Source: Clostridia bacterium
Lineage (GTDB): Bacteria > Bacillota_A > Clostridia > Oscillospirales > CAG-272
NCBI GenBank assembly: GCA_017466455.1
Contig: JAFTUD010000016.1
Span: 1 to 64,000 of the forward strand
Length of the DNA stretch: 64,000 bases
Reading direction: 5' to 3'
The notes beneath the pieces were generated by a model that saw only the letters and a list, made by a program, of their open reading frames with translations, was not told the origin of the DNA and searched no databases. Shown one piece after another: positions 16,513 to 24,445 of the stretch (its first letter is position 1; each line of letters begins with the position of its first letter). A program made the position numbers and the translations under genes.

Positions 16513-17649
16513 ATGTTTGAAGTTTTAAAGACCGACAAACGGGCAAGGCGCGCAAGGCTTGAAACCGTTCATGGCACAATAGAAACACCGGTATTTATGA
16601 ATGTAGGCACCTGTGCCGCAATAAAGGGTGGCGTGTCAACGACCGACCTGAAGGAGCTAAACTGTCAGGTTGAGCTTTCAAATACCTACCACCTTCACAT
16701 TCGCCCGGGTGATAAGCTAATTCACGACCTTGGCGGAATACATAAGTTCTTTAACTGGGACAGACCCGTTCTTACCGATAGCGGAGGATTTCAGGTTTTC
16801 TCCCTCGCTCAGCTTAGAAAAATCACCGAGGAGGGTGTAAAATTCGCATCGCATATCGACGGAAAGCGAATTTTTATGGGCCCCGAGGAGAGCATGCAAA
16901 TTCAGTCAAACCTCGCCTCAACCATCGCTATGGCGTTTGATGAGTGTATTGAAAACCCCGCACCCTACGACTATGTAAAAAACTCATGTGAGCGTACTAC
17001 AAGATGGCTAAAGCGTTGCAAGACCGAGCTTGACCGTCTTAACAGCCTTCCCGAAACAATAAACAAAAGCCAAATGCTCTTCGGTATAAACCAAGGAAGC
17101 ACCTATGAGGATCTTCGTATCCAGCATATGAAGGATATCGCCGAGCTTGACCTTGACGGATATGCAATCGGCGGACTTGCAGTAGGTGAGAAAACCGAGG
17201 ATATGTATCACATAATCGACATTGTGGAGCCGTATATGCCAAAGGATAAGCCAAGATACCTAATGGGAGTTGGCACCCCCTGCAACATTCTCGAGGCGGT
17301 TCATTACGGAGTTGACTTCTTTGACTGCGTAATGCCGAGCCGTAACGCAAGACACGGAAATCTCTTCACATGGCACGGTAAAATGAATATCGTAAACGAA
17401 AAATACAGTAAAGACTCCCGACCGATTGATGAGGGCTGCGGCTGTCCTGCCTGCCGTAACTATTCAAGAGCGTATATAAGACACCTTATCAAGGCAAAGG
17501 AAACGCTCGGCATGCGTCTTTGCGTATTGCATAACCTCTATTTTTACAATGAGCTTATGCAAAAAATCCGTGATGCTCTTGACGGCGATTATTTTGAAAG
17601 CTTCTACCAAAAATACAGACAAATTCTTGGCGAGCGTAACCCCGATTAA
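16513..17649 (+). CDS. tgt: Queuine/preQ1 tRNA-ribosyltransferase
   Basis: 378 residues, usual length. Tgt swaps guanine-34 of GUN-anticodon tRNAs for preQ1. Visible landmarks: substrate-binding Asp89 in DSGGFQ, GGLAVGE, the catalytic Asp271 in DCVMPSRNARHG, and the Zn site C-x-C-x2-C ... H (GCGCPACRN ... CVLHN). Ribosome site AAGGA. It closes a cluster of tRNA modification and mismatch-repair genes. No queA or preQ1-synthesis gene is nearby. No terminator is evident between it and the deacetylase gene, so read-through is possible. Confidence 0.96.
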   Translation: MFEVLKTDKRARRARLETVHGTIETPVFMNVGTCAAIKGGVSTTDLKELNCQVELSNTYHLHIRPGDKLIHDLGGIHKFFNWDRPVLTDSGGFQVFSLAQLRKITEEGVKFASHIDGKRIFMGPEESMQIQSNLASTIAMAFDECIENPAPYDYVKNSCERTTRWLKRCKTELDRLNSLPETINKSQMLFGINQGSTYEDLRIQHMKDIAELDLDGYAIGGLAVGEKTEDMYHIIDIVEPYMPKDKPRYLMGVGTPCNILEAVHYGVDFFDCVMPSRNARHGNLFTWHGKMNIVNEKYSKDSRPIDEGCGCPACRNYSRAYIRHLIKAKETLGMRLCVLHNLYFYNELMQKIRDALDGDYFESFYQKYRQILGERNPD

Positions 17650-17694
17650 CGGATACATATCCAACAATTTTAATTAATGAAAGCGAGATAAAAT

Positions 17695-18534
17695 ATGACA
17701 AATAATTTCTTGTGCTTCCCCGATGGAAAGCTAAAGGCACTCACCTTCAGCTACGATGACGGACCTAAGGAGGATAGACGCCTTGTTGCGCTTTTTAATA
17801 AGTATAATGTAAAGGGCACCTTCAACCTAAACTCACAATGGCTTAAAAATAGAGAGGATAACCCAAATGATGAGGGCATTCGTGCAAGCGAGGTAAAGGA
17901 GCTTTATAAGGGACATGAGGTCGCAGTTCACGGACTCACCCACCCATTCCTTGAAAGGCTTCCCGTTGACAAAGTGGCGTACGAGATTGTAAAGGACAGA
18001 GAAAATCTTGAAAAATTCTCGGACACAATAGTTCGCGGAATGGCATACCCCTTCGGCACATATAACGATAATGTTGTCCGTGTCGCACGCGATGCGGGAA
18101 TTAGATATTCACGCACCTGTCACACCCACCACTCCTTCAAGATTGACCGTGACTGGCTCAGAATGCCATCAACCTGTCACCAAGCCGATGAAAAGCTCTT
18201 TGAGCTTGCCGAGCAATTCGTAAACGACAGTCCACTAAGCAACCGTTGGAATATTGAAAGCTGGCTTTTCTATGTATGGGGTCACTCCTTTGAATTTCGC
18301 ACCGAGCAGGACTGGGAAAGAAAGGAAAGCTTCCTTAAAATTGTCGCAAACCGTGACGATGTTTGGTATGCAACAAATATTGAAATTTATAACTACATCA
18401 CCGCCTACGATAATCTTGAATATACATACGATGGCGATAAGGTATATAACCCAAGCGCTACCGATGTGTGGCTAAGGACTCAGCAGGGCAAAGTCTTCAA
18501 AATCCCCGCAGGGGAAACGGTAATTTTAAGATAA
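17695..18534 (+). CDS. Polysaccharide deacetylase family protein (cytoplasmic type)
   Basis: 279 residues without a signal peptide. The NodB-type core is present: LTFSYDDGPKEDR (motif 1, catalytic and metal Asp), HGLTHP (motif 2, metal-binding His pair), GMAYPFGTYND (motif 3), then a late strand with CHTHH. The enzyme class removes acetyl from N-acetyl sugars. The lack of an export signal suggests an intracellular oligosaccharide substrate, or that it is one of the short clostridial branch whose substrates are unknown. Its ribosome site is weak (GCGAGAT). The hairpin at 18581-18619 ends it. Confidence 0.8.
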   Translation: MTNNFLCFPDGKLKALTFSYDDGPKEDRRLVALFNKYNVKGTFNLNSQWLKNREDNPNDEGIRASEVKELYKGHEVAVHGLTHPFLERLPVDKVAYEIVKDRENLEKFSDTIVRGMAYPFGTYNDNVVRVARDAGIRYSRTCHTHHSFKIDRDWLRMPSTCHQADEKLFELAEQFVNDSPLSNRWNIESWLFYVWGHSFEFRTEQDWERKESFLKIVANRDDVWYATNIEIYNYITAYDNLEYTYDGDKVYNPSATDVWLRTQQGKVFKIPAGETVILR

Positions 18535-18578
18535 ACAAAAATGACTGTCAATAGGATTACACCCTAAAGGACAGTTTT
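18535..18578 (+). repeat. Left copy of a 44-base inverted repeat
   Basis: Begins ACAAAAATGACTGTCAATAGG and ends CCCTAAAGGACAGTTTT. The right copy at 21207-21251 is its reverse complement with about five differences. The two copies bracket a 2.7-kb segment with two unknown genes. Each copy can also fold on itself (ACTGTC/GACAGT). Confidence 0.75.
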
Positions 18579-18580
18579 CA

Positions 18581-18619
18581 AAAATACGGCATATCTCGAA
18601 ATAGGTATGTCGTATTTTT
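18581..18619 (+). terminator. Terminator after the deacetylase gene
   Basis: AATACGGCATATCT pairs with AGGTATGTCGTATT (with G-U pairs) and is followed by TTTT. A second small hairpin, GCATTTGTG-TCC-ACAAATGC, follows at 18620-18639. The rest of the gap to 18878 holds a repeat relic and the next promoter. Confidence 0.75.
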
Positions 18620-18712
18620 GCATTTGTGTCCACAAATGCAGTGCTTCGTTTGTATTAACTAAAGACCACAACAAAATTACGGTTATTTTGCTATGCGAGA
18701 AGCCCGCACAAA

Positions 18713-18800
18713 CCAAAGGCGCCCTCTGGGAGGGAGCTGGATTTTGCGGAGCAAACTTGCCGTCGAGCTTGCGGGACAGGCAGCCTGAGTACCTCTCTCT
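18713..18800. repeat. Interspersed repeat relic (CCCTCTGGGAGGGAGCTGG type)
   Basis: Contains CCCTCTGGGAGGGAGCTGG, then GCGGGACAGGCAGCCTGAGTACCTCTCTC. Similar sequences of about 90-120 bases recur between genes in many Clostridia. Related pieces lie at 20140-20171 and 20307-20339, so this islet has several. Confidence 0.6.
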
Positions 18801-18807
18801 ATTTTTG

Positions 18808-18836
18808 TTGACAAAAAAATGTATTTATGATATAAT
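18808..18836 (+). promoter_or_regulatory. Consensus promoter of the 376-residue unknown gene
   Basis: Perfect -35 TTGACA, 17-base spacer, perfect -10 TATAAT, about 43 bases before the ATG. Confidence 0.85.
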
Positions 18837-18878
18837 TATAAAAATTATAAAAATACAATTTGTTGGGAGAAAAGATAT

Positions 18879-20009
18879 ATGGCAACTTTCACATCAATTA
18901 TTGAGGATATAAAGCACCTTTCGAGTTTTTCCGAAAAAACAAGTTTTTTGACAGTAATTCTAACTTCTTTTCAAGATAAAAAGGTAAAAATCACACTTGA
19001 AGACAAAAAAGAACTCTCTGCTTTTGCATTTGAGGAAATAAACAAACTTATTGCATTGATTCCAACACTCCAAACATACAAAGAAAAAGACGAAATTTTC
19101 GGATATGAGGATAACCTTCTCGGGATTGTTATGTTTTGCCACGCCTCACCCGCAGAGATCAGCGAAACGAATTTGAATAATATAAAAACGCTGACGGCAC
19201 TTGTTGATAAAGAAAGATTTGTCGAAAATGCAATCGATAATATTTTCAAGAATAATCAAAATGATAAAGCAACTGTAAATCAACTCCTTGCCTCCGTAAT
19301 TCCCTTAAAGGACGAATTTCAGAAAGGACAAATATATCAAGGATTACTTCATTATCAAGGCAATATAAGCAATCTTCCGTTAGATTCAAAGATATTATTT
19401 GCTGACTATATTTCTTCCGAATTAAAACGCTACCTTGATGCTCCTCTTGATGATGTTATAGTCAATAATTTAGAGTTTGCCTGTGATGTTTCAAAATATT
19501 TTATAAATGATACCATTATTTCTCTTTTGAACGATATTTTGAAACTTGAGAAAAACAACGTTAATTATTATGCAATATCTACACTGCTGAACGCTGGTCA
19601 AACCATTCCCTCAAATATTATTGCAGCTCTTGCCAACGATATTGTATATGCCGATATGACTTATGCGATTTTAAAGCAGCACGGATTGCAATCCCTTTTC
19701 CCTGCTGAATTGTCCACACCTGAGTATCTTGCAAAAAGCGACTTGGTTCATTGGTTGACATATCCTACAGAACTCGGAAAACAACCTGATCAGATAGAAT
19801 ATCTTGGCAAGGTAAAAAAGAAAGAAGAATATTACATTTTCCGTTATATATCCGATAGTGATAACTTGGGAGAGGATCGAAAAAATCAGTGGCTAATTGG
19901 TTGGTCAAATGATGAAGGCGGTACTTTTAGCAATTTTGACTTATACTCTGACTTTGAACAAAAAACAATCGAAAAAACTTTAAAGAACATAAAAAAGCGA
20001 TTGCTTTAA
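18879..20009 (+). CDS. Hypothetical soluble helical protein (376 aa)
   Basis: I do not recognise this gene. It encodes 376 residues with no signal peptide or membrane segment. Most of it reads as amphipathic helices rich in Leu, Lys, Asn and Asp, reminiscent of an alpha-helical repeat scaffold, with a more beta-like C-terminal part (YYIFRYISDSDN ... GWSNDEGGTFSNFDLYSD, about residues 318-357). It has a consensus promoter, ribosome site TTGGGAG and its own terminator (20017-20043), so it is a real single-gene unit. Codon use is more AT-rich than in the operon before it, and it lies between inverted repeats, which suggests acquisition. Confidence 0.7.
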   Translation: MATFTSIIEDIKHLSSFSEKTSFLTVILTSFQDKKVKITLEDKKELSAFAFEEINKLIALIPTLQTYKEKDEIFGYEDNLLGIVMFCHASPAEISETNLNNIKTLTALVDKERFVENAIDNIFKNNQNDKATVNQLLASVIPLKDEFQKGQIYQGLLHYQGNISNLPLDSKILFADYISSELKRYLDAPLDDVIVNNLEFACDVSKYFINDTIISLLNDILKLEKNNVNYYAISTLLNAGQTIPSNIIAALANDIVYADMTYAILKQHGLQSLFPAELSTPEYLAKSDLVHWLTYPTELGKQPDQIEYLGKVKKKEEYYIFRYISDSDNLGEDRKNQWLIGWSNDEGGTFSNFDLYSDFEQKTIEKTLKNIKKRLL

Positions 20010-20016
20010 CTTTAAT

Positions 20017-20043
20017 AAAGGGCTGACCATTTGTCAGCCCTTT
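20017..20043 (+). terminator. Rho-independent terminator
   Basis: AAAGGGCTGAC-CATTT-GTCAGCCCTTT, perfect 11-base stem. The following gap to 20365 holds no gene, only two relics of an interspersed repeat (20140-20171 and 20307-20339). Confidence 0.85.
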
Positions 20044-20139
20044 CGTTGTACAACGAAAACCCCGCCATAGTGGGGAGGCATAAAGGCTTTGCCGATGAGC
20101 AGAAGACAAATAGAAATCAGCGAAGATTGTCCTTGTGTC

Positions 20140-20339
20140 AAAGGCTCCTTTGTGTAAAGGGAGGCTTTTTTCTACCTCCCGGAAGGTAATCAAACGGACT
20201 TTTGATATGTCAATGTCAAAAGTGCCTTTGCGTTGATTTTGGCAAAATCTTGTTGTCTTTAATTAAGTCAGTGCTTGTCAGGAAAATTGACAAGGTATGG
20301 ATGAACAAAAAAGGCTCCCTTGTGTAAAGCCCGGCTTTA
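20140..20339. repeat. Two relics of a clostridial interspersed repeat
   Basis: AAGGCTCC(C/T)TTGTGTAAAG occurs at 20141-20159 and again at 20310-20328, in the same orientation. Each copy is followed by a short G/C-rich end that differs. The copies match the edges of the repeat type also seen at 18713-18800. Confidence 0.6.
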
Positions 20340-20365
20340 TCAATAAATTGCAGTTTGCTTAACTG

Positions 20366-21058
20366 TTAATATTCAAAAACCAAGGGCGCAGCTTGTGCAA
20401 TAAAAGAATTATTTCTTGGTTTTATCGTTACACGTTTTGAGCTAACCTGAATATTACCAAGATAATCTAACGATACAGTCTCCGGCAAATCTTTTTCCAA
20501 AAGTAAATTATCTTCCGCATCATACACCCTCAAGAGCGGATGAAACTTACAGGAATCCAAGCAACGCAAGAAAACTATCGCCTTGCGGTTTGTGCTAAAT
20601 TTCTCTTTGAATTTCATTAACATATTCTCGCCTTGCTCGAGTGCTTTCTGAACACAAGAAAGTATACGTGTTTCATTAAAGTCTTGAGATGAAAAATAAA
20701 CAACAAGAATATTGCGTATCCATTTAACAATATAATCGTAGTTTTCTAAAGAATCGAGTTTGTCGTAGGTTTCTTTCTCAATATGAACCAAGCAATATCT
20801 GTACCAAGGATGATACTTGTCCACATAGTCAGACAAGATTGTTTCCCCACCTATATCGCAGGTGGTGAAGTTAATATACAGATGGTCAAATTCGCCAAGA
20901 GAAAATTCATTCTCACGTAATTTCATGACCACTCTTTGTACGATAGCATTTAACTTTTTATCAGCAAAATGGCTGGTAGTATAAATACCATACTCATTTT
21001 GCGATTCACTTTTATACAGGCGAATATCGCTAATTATTTTCCTTTTCATAATTTTCAC
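20366..21058 (-). CDS. Hypothetical protein (230 aa)
   Basis: I do not recognise this gene. The protein is about 230 residues, soluble, mixed alpha/beta, with no motif I can name. The central part contains NFTTCDIGGETILSDYVDK and HPWYRYCLVHIEK. The C-terminus ends with a beta-rich segment (LLEKDLPETVSLDYLGNIQV). Translation starts at the GTG at 21058 or the ATG at 21049; the only ribosome-site candidate (GGAAAAAG) fits either poorly. The leader upstream (21067-21086) resembles those of the two minus-strand genes at the left end of the window. It lies inside the inverted-repeat islet. Confidence 0.6.
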   Translation of the reverse strand: MKIMKRKIISDIRLYKSESQNEYGIYTTSHFADKKLNAIVQRVVMKLRENEFSLGEFDHLYINFTTCDIGGETILSDYVDKYHPWYRYCLVHIEKETYDKLDSLENYDYIVKWIRNILVVYFSSQDFNETRILSCVQKALEQGENMLMKFKEKFSTNRKAIVFLRCLDSCKFHPLLRVYDAEDNLLLEKDLPETVSLDYLGNIQVSSKRVTIKPRNNSFIAQAAPLVFEY

Positions 21059-21156
21059 ACTTTTTCCGTCAAATTCTTACTTATTTGTAGTTTTAGTCAA
21101 TTTTCAATTTTGCTTAACCAATGAAACACATTTAGTTCTAATATTTATTTTAACAA

Positions 21157-21195
21157 ACAAACCGCAGAAAATCAATCTGCGGTTTGTGTTTTTTC
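21157..21195. terminator. Hairpin terminator
   Basis: ACAAACCGCAG-AAAATCAAT-CTGCGGTTTGT plus a T run on the plus strand. It lies between two minus-strand genes. Confidence 0.65.
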
Positions 21196-21206
21196 TGTCG
21201 GCAGGT

Positions 21207-21251
21207 AAAACTGTCCTTTAGGGTACAGCCCTATTGACAGTCATTTTTTGT
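21207..21251 (-). repeat. Right copy of the 44-base inverted repeat
   Basis: The reverse complement of 18535-18578 with a few differences and one extra base. It starts AAAACTGTCCTTTAGGG and ends CCTATTGACAGTCATTTTT. Confidence 0.75.
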
Positions 21252-21297
21252 TTGCTTATTTTATTGCTTGCGCCTTTAATAATCTTCTTATAAGAAA

Positions 21298-21711
21298 TTA
21301 AAGCTTTTCGCACCCAAGGTATTTGCACATATAGGTAGTAAGTCTTTTTTCTCTTGATTTTTTAGTGCTGAACGGAGAGGATTTTGTAAATAAGCAAGCG
21401 ATAAGAAGCGGAATTATCACAATGGCAAAAACCACGCCAAAGCCAATCCACTCGTACCACCTCATTCTCATATCGCGGTCAGGCTTAATTTCGCCCTCAA
21501 GCTCAATATATCCGTCACCCTCAACAATAGGAGCGCAAAACCAGTAGCTTCCGCCGTCCTTGCCCTTCTCAATGCCAATTTCAATTTTTCCCGCACGAAG
21601 ATAAACGACAAGCTCAAAGCCCCGTATCCTGTTTTCCTTATTAAATGTATCTCTTGCCTCGGAATATTTTTTTACAAATTCGTCAAGGCTTCCGTTAAAT
21701 CTGAATTTCAT
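21298..21711 (-). CDS. Small single-pass membrane protein
   Basis: 137 residues from the ATG at 21711, which has ribosome site GGAGATTTT; a longer reading to 21753 has no site. The N-terminal 85 residues are soluble and beta-rich (FELVVYLRAGKIEIGIEKG, then a Gly/Glu-rich segment). One membrane helix follows (WIGFGVVFAIVIIPLLIACL, about residues 92-111), then a basic cytoplasmic tail. I do not recognise a family. It has its own promoter at 21744-21772. Confidence 0.65.
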   Translation of the reverse strand: MKFRFNGSLDEFVKKYSEARDTFNKENRIRGFELVVYLRAGKIEIGIEKGKDGGSYWFCAPIVEGDGYIELEGEIKPDRDMRMRWYEWIGFGVVFAIVIIPLLIACLFTKSSPFSTKKSREKRLTTYMCKYLGCEKL

Positions 21712-21743
21712 AAAATCTCCTAAAAAAGATGCTTTATAGGTTA

Positions 21744-21772
21744 AGTATATCACACCTTGCCCGATATTGCAA
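21744..21772 (-). promoter_or_regulatory. Promoter of the small membrane protein gene
   Basis: Minus strand: -35 TTGCAA, 17-base spacer, -10 TATACT. Confidence 0.65.
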
Positions 21773-21867
21773 GAAAATTCATTTAATTAAAAAATGAATA
21801 ATGCAACAAAAAAATGCCAAAATAAAAATGTAAAAGAAAATCAAGCCAACAAAAAAGGAGAAACAAA

Positions 21868-22137
21868 ATGAAAAAATACGCCTATACCATAATGGCGAAA
21901 AACGGACTGCACGCCCGCCCCGCAGGAGCGCTTGCAAGCGCCTGTAAGGGCTTTAAAGCAACAGTCAAAATTTTCGCAAACGGAAAGGAAGCCGACGGCA
22001 AGCGACTCTTGTCGGTAATGAGCCTTGGAGCAACCTATGGCACGGAGCTTCTTTTTGAAATCTCGGGCGAGGATGAGAGCGAGGCTCTTGAAAAAATCAC
22101 CGAGCTTTGCAAATCCACCCTTGGAGGTGATGAGTAA
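21868..22137 (+). CDS. HPr-like phosphocarrier protein lacking Ser46
   Basis: 89 residues. The phosphoryl-acceptor site NGLHARPAG is intact with His15. HPr passes phosphate from enzyme I to sugar-specific EIIA proteins. The usual regulatory motif K-S-I-M-G-V-M-S-L-G reads KRLLSVMSLG here, so the position of Ser46, the HPr-kinase target of Gram-positive bacteria, is Arg46. The gene overlaps the EIIA gene by one base (TAATG), so it is dedicated to this PTS operon. Ribosome site AAAAGGAG. Confidence 0.9.
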   Translation: MKKYAYTIMAKNGLHARPAGALASACKGFKATVKIFANGKEADGKRLLSVMSLGATYGTELLFEISGEDESEALEKITELCKSTLGGDE

Positions 22138-22613
22138 TGCTGTCAAAGAAGCAGGAGCAAATCTTCTCCGTATGCAACGGAGTTACCGCCCCAATCAGCG
22201 AAATCCCCGATGACGCCTTCGCCCTCGGACTCCTCGGCAAGGGCTACGCAATATACCCCGATGACGGTATTATTGTAAGCCCTGTCAACGGAAAAATAGA
22301 GAATATAGCAAAGACAAAGCATGCCTACTCAATCCTTACAGGTAGCGGACTTGATATTCTTGTCCATATAGGAGTTGATACGGTTGAGCTAAACGGCGAG
22401 GGCTTTGAATCGTGCGTTTGCGAGGGCCAAAGCGTCAAGGTGGGCGACACGCTTGCTAAAATTGATATAGAAAAAATTCATGCGGGCGGATATAACTCGG
22501 TAACTGCTGTTATCGTAACAAACCACGAGGCGATAGAAAATATAGCATATAAATTCGGTAATGCAAGGGCAGGCAAGGATGCTGTTATGTATTATACAAT
22601 AAGAAAGAGGTAA
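22137..22613 (+). CDS. PTS glucose-family EIIA component
   Basis: 158 residues, matching the Crr/EIIA-Glc fold. ILVHIGVDTVEL carries the phosphorylated His. The upstream conserved segment SPVNGKIENIAKTKHAYSI supplies the second active-site His, and AVIVTN near the end is typical. It takes phosphate from HPr and passes it to the EIIB domain encoded next. It begins within the HPr stop codon and ends two bases before the EIIBC gene. Confidence 0.93.
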   Translation: MLSKKQEQIFSVCNGVTAPISEIPDDAFALGLLGKGYAIYPDDGIIVSPVNGKIENIAKTKHAYSILTGSGLDILVHIGVDTVELNGEGFESCVCEGQSVKVGDTLAKIDIEKIHAGGYNSVTAVIVTNHEAIENIAYKFGNARAGKDAVMYYTIRKR

Positions 22614-22615
22614 AT

Positions 22616-24247
22616 ATGGAAAATATAAAGGAAAACAAAAGAGGTAGCCGTGCCTTCAGCGTTCTTCAAAGAATAGGAAAGGCATTTATGCTCCCAATCG
22701 CCCTTTTGCCCGTTGCAGGACTCTTGCTCGGCATAGGCGCATCACTTACCAACCCCGCAATGCTTGAGGCGTATAATCTCACCTCTGTTCTTGGCGAGGG
22801 TACATTTTTGTACTCGGTTTTCTCGCTTTTCGCCTCAGTCGGAACGGTAATATTTGATAACCTGCCATTACTTTTCGCAATGGGCGTAGCCCTCGGAATG
22901 GCAGAGCACGAAAAGGCAACAGCAACCCTGTCCGCCGCAATCGCATTCTTTGTAATGCACAAAACTATAAGCACCCTGCTTGACCTTACGGGAAAAATCA
23001 CCCCCGAGCATCTGAGTGACGGAACTATTGCAAATGTAGTCGGCATAAACTCGCTTCAAATGGGCGTTTTCGGCGGAATTATAGTAGGACTCGGCGTCGC
23101 CTATCTGAATAACCGCTTTTATAAAATCAGACTCCCCAATGTAATCTCATTCTTCGGAGGAGCGAGATTTGTCCCCATCATTTCAACAGCCGTGTATCTT
23201 GTCGTTGGCGTTATTATGTTCTTTGTTTGGCAATATATCCAAATGGGAATCTTCGCCCTTGGCGACCTCGTTCTGAAATCAGGCTACGCAGGCACCTTCA
23301 TCTACGGCTTTATTGAAAGAATTTTAATCCCCTTCGGCTTGCACCATGTGTTCTATTTGCCGTTTTGGCAAACGGGACTTGGCGGTAGCATGCTAATTGA
23401 CGGCGTCTTAGTTCACGGAGCGCAAAATATCTTCTTTGCCGAGCTTGCCTCAAGCGCAACCGAGGTCTTTTCCGTGTCCGCCACAAGATTTATGAGCGGT
23501 AAATTCCCGCTTATGATTTTCGGCTTGCCGGGTGCCGCCCTTGCTATGTATACCTGCGCCGAGCCAAGCAAGAAAAAGCTCGTAGGAGGCTTGCTCCTGT
23601 CCGCCGCAATCACCTCAATGCTAACAGGAATTACCGAGCCTATTGAGTTCACCTTCCTCTTTGTAGCCCCACTTCTTTATGTAATACACTCCCTCTTTGC
23701 GGGACTTGCATATATGCTTATGCACCTTTTACAGGTAGGCGTTGGAATGACCTTCTCGGGCGGAATTATTGACCTTCTCCTCTTTGGCGTAATTCAAGGC
23801 AACTCAAAAACAAACTGGATAATGATACCCCTTGTCGGCGTATTCTACTTTGTAATCTACTTCTTCCTGTTTAGATTTTTAATTCTGAAGAGAAACTACG
23901 CCACCCCGGGCAGAGATAACTCCGATAGCGTAAAGCTCTATACAAGAAAGGATTATGATGAAAAGAAAAATGCCCATAAGGGCGGCGGCGCAAGGCTAAG
24001 CTCCAACGAAACATCTGCCCTCATTCTTGAAGGACTTGGCGGTAAGGATAATATAATCTCACTTGATAACTGCGCTACAAGGCTCCGCGTAAGCGTAAAG
24101 GACCCAAGCCTCGTGTCCGATACACTCTTAAAGCAAAGCGGATGCGCAGGCGTCATCAAAAAGGGAGAGGGAATACAGGTAATCTACGGCCCGCAGGTCA
24201 GCGTTATCAAAACCGAGCTCGAAGAATACCTCTCCTCTCTTGAATAG
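22616..24247 (+). CDS. PTS sugar transporter subunit EIIBC (glucose/maltose/GlcNAc family)
   Basis: 543 residues. Residues 10-430 are the EIIC transport domain with about ten membrane segments; landmarks are MLPIALLPVAGLLLGIGA, ERILIPFGLHHVFYLPFW, FGLPGAALAMY and GITEPIEFTFLF. Residues 455-543 are EIIB with the phosphocysteine in LDNCATRLRVSVKD. The family covers glucose, maltose, alpha-glucosides and N-acetylglucosamine; FGLHH and the downstream motif resemble the MalX/NagE/glucose branch, but I cannot decide among these sugars. Together with the HPr and EIIA genes it gives a complete sugar-specific set. Enzyme I is not in the window. Confidence 0.93.
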   Translation: MENIKENKRGSRAFSVLQRIGKAFMLPIALLPVAGLLLGIGASLTNPAMLEAYNLTSVLGEGTFLYSVFSLFASVGTVIFDNLPLLFAMGVALGMAEHEKATATLSAAIAFFVMHKTISTLLDLTGKITPEHLSDGTIANVVGINSLQMGVFGGIIVGLGVAYLNNRFYKIRLPNVISFFGGARFVPIISTAVYLVVGVIMFFVWQYIQMGIFALGDLVLKSGYAGTFIYGFIERILIPFGLHHVFYLPFWQTGLGGSMLIDGVLVHGAQNIFFAELASSATEVFSVSATRFMSGKFPLMIFGLPGAALAMYTCAEPSKKKLVGGLLLSAAITSMLTGITEPIEFTFLFVAPLLYVIHSLFAGLAYMLMHLLQVGVGMTFSGGIIDLLLFGVIQGNSKTNWIMIPLVGVFYFVIYFFLFRFLILKRNYATPGRDNSDSVKLYTRKDYDEKKNAHKGGGARLSSNETSALILEGLGGKDNIISLDNCATRLRVSVKDPSLVSDTLLKQSGCAGVIKKGEGIQVIYGPQVSVIKTELEEYLSSLE

Positions 24248-24313
24248 CCCCCACAATATCCAAAGCTCACCAAAGGCGAGCTAAAGCTATAAAAGTATTA
24301 TAAATTCAACAAA

Positions 24314-24345
24314 TAAAAAATGCGATGCACGGCATCGCATTTTTT
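24314..24345. terminator. Bidirectional terminator
   Basis: AAAAAATGCGATG-CACGG-CATCGCATTTTTT lies between the PTS operon and the convergent GH39-like gene. Confidence 0.9.
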
Positions 24346-24445
24346 GTTTAGCTTGATATTTCAAAAAATTTTAACACAGAAGACGGGACTTTTGTCCGTT
24401 CCAAAACAGGTTCGTTCCATTCCCGTCAGGCATAGAGTAATGTAT

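Noticed and set aside
18607..18912. A 101-residue plus-strand frame
   Set aside because: It covers a repeat relic and the promoter of the next gene, has no ribosome site and no sensible protein pattern.
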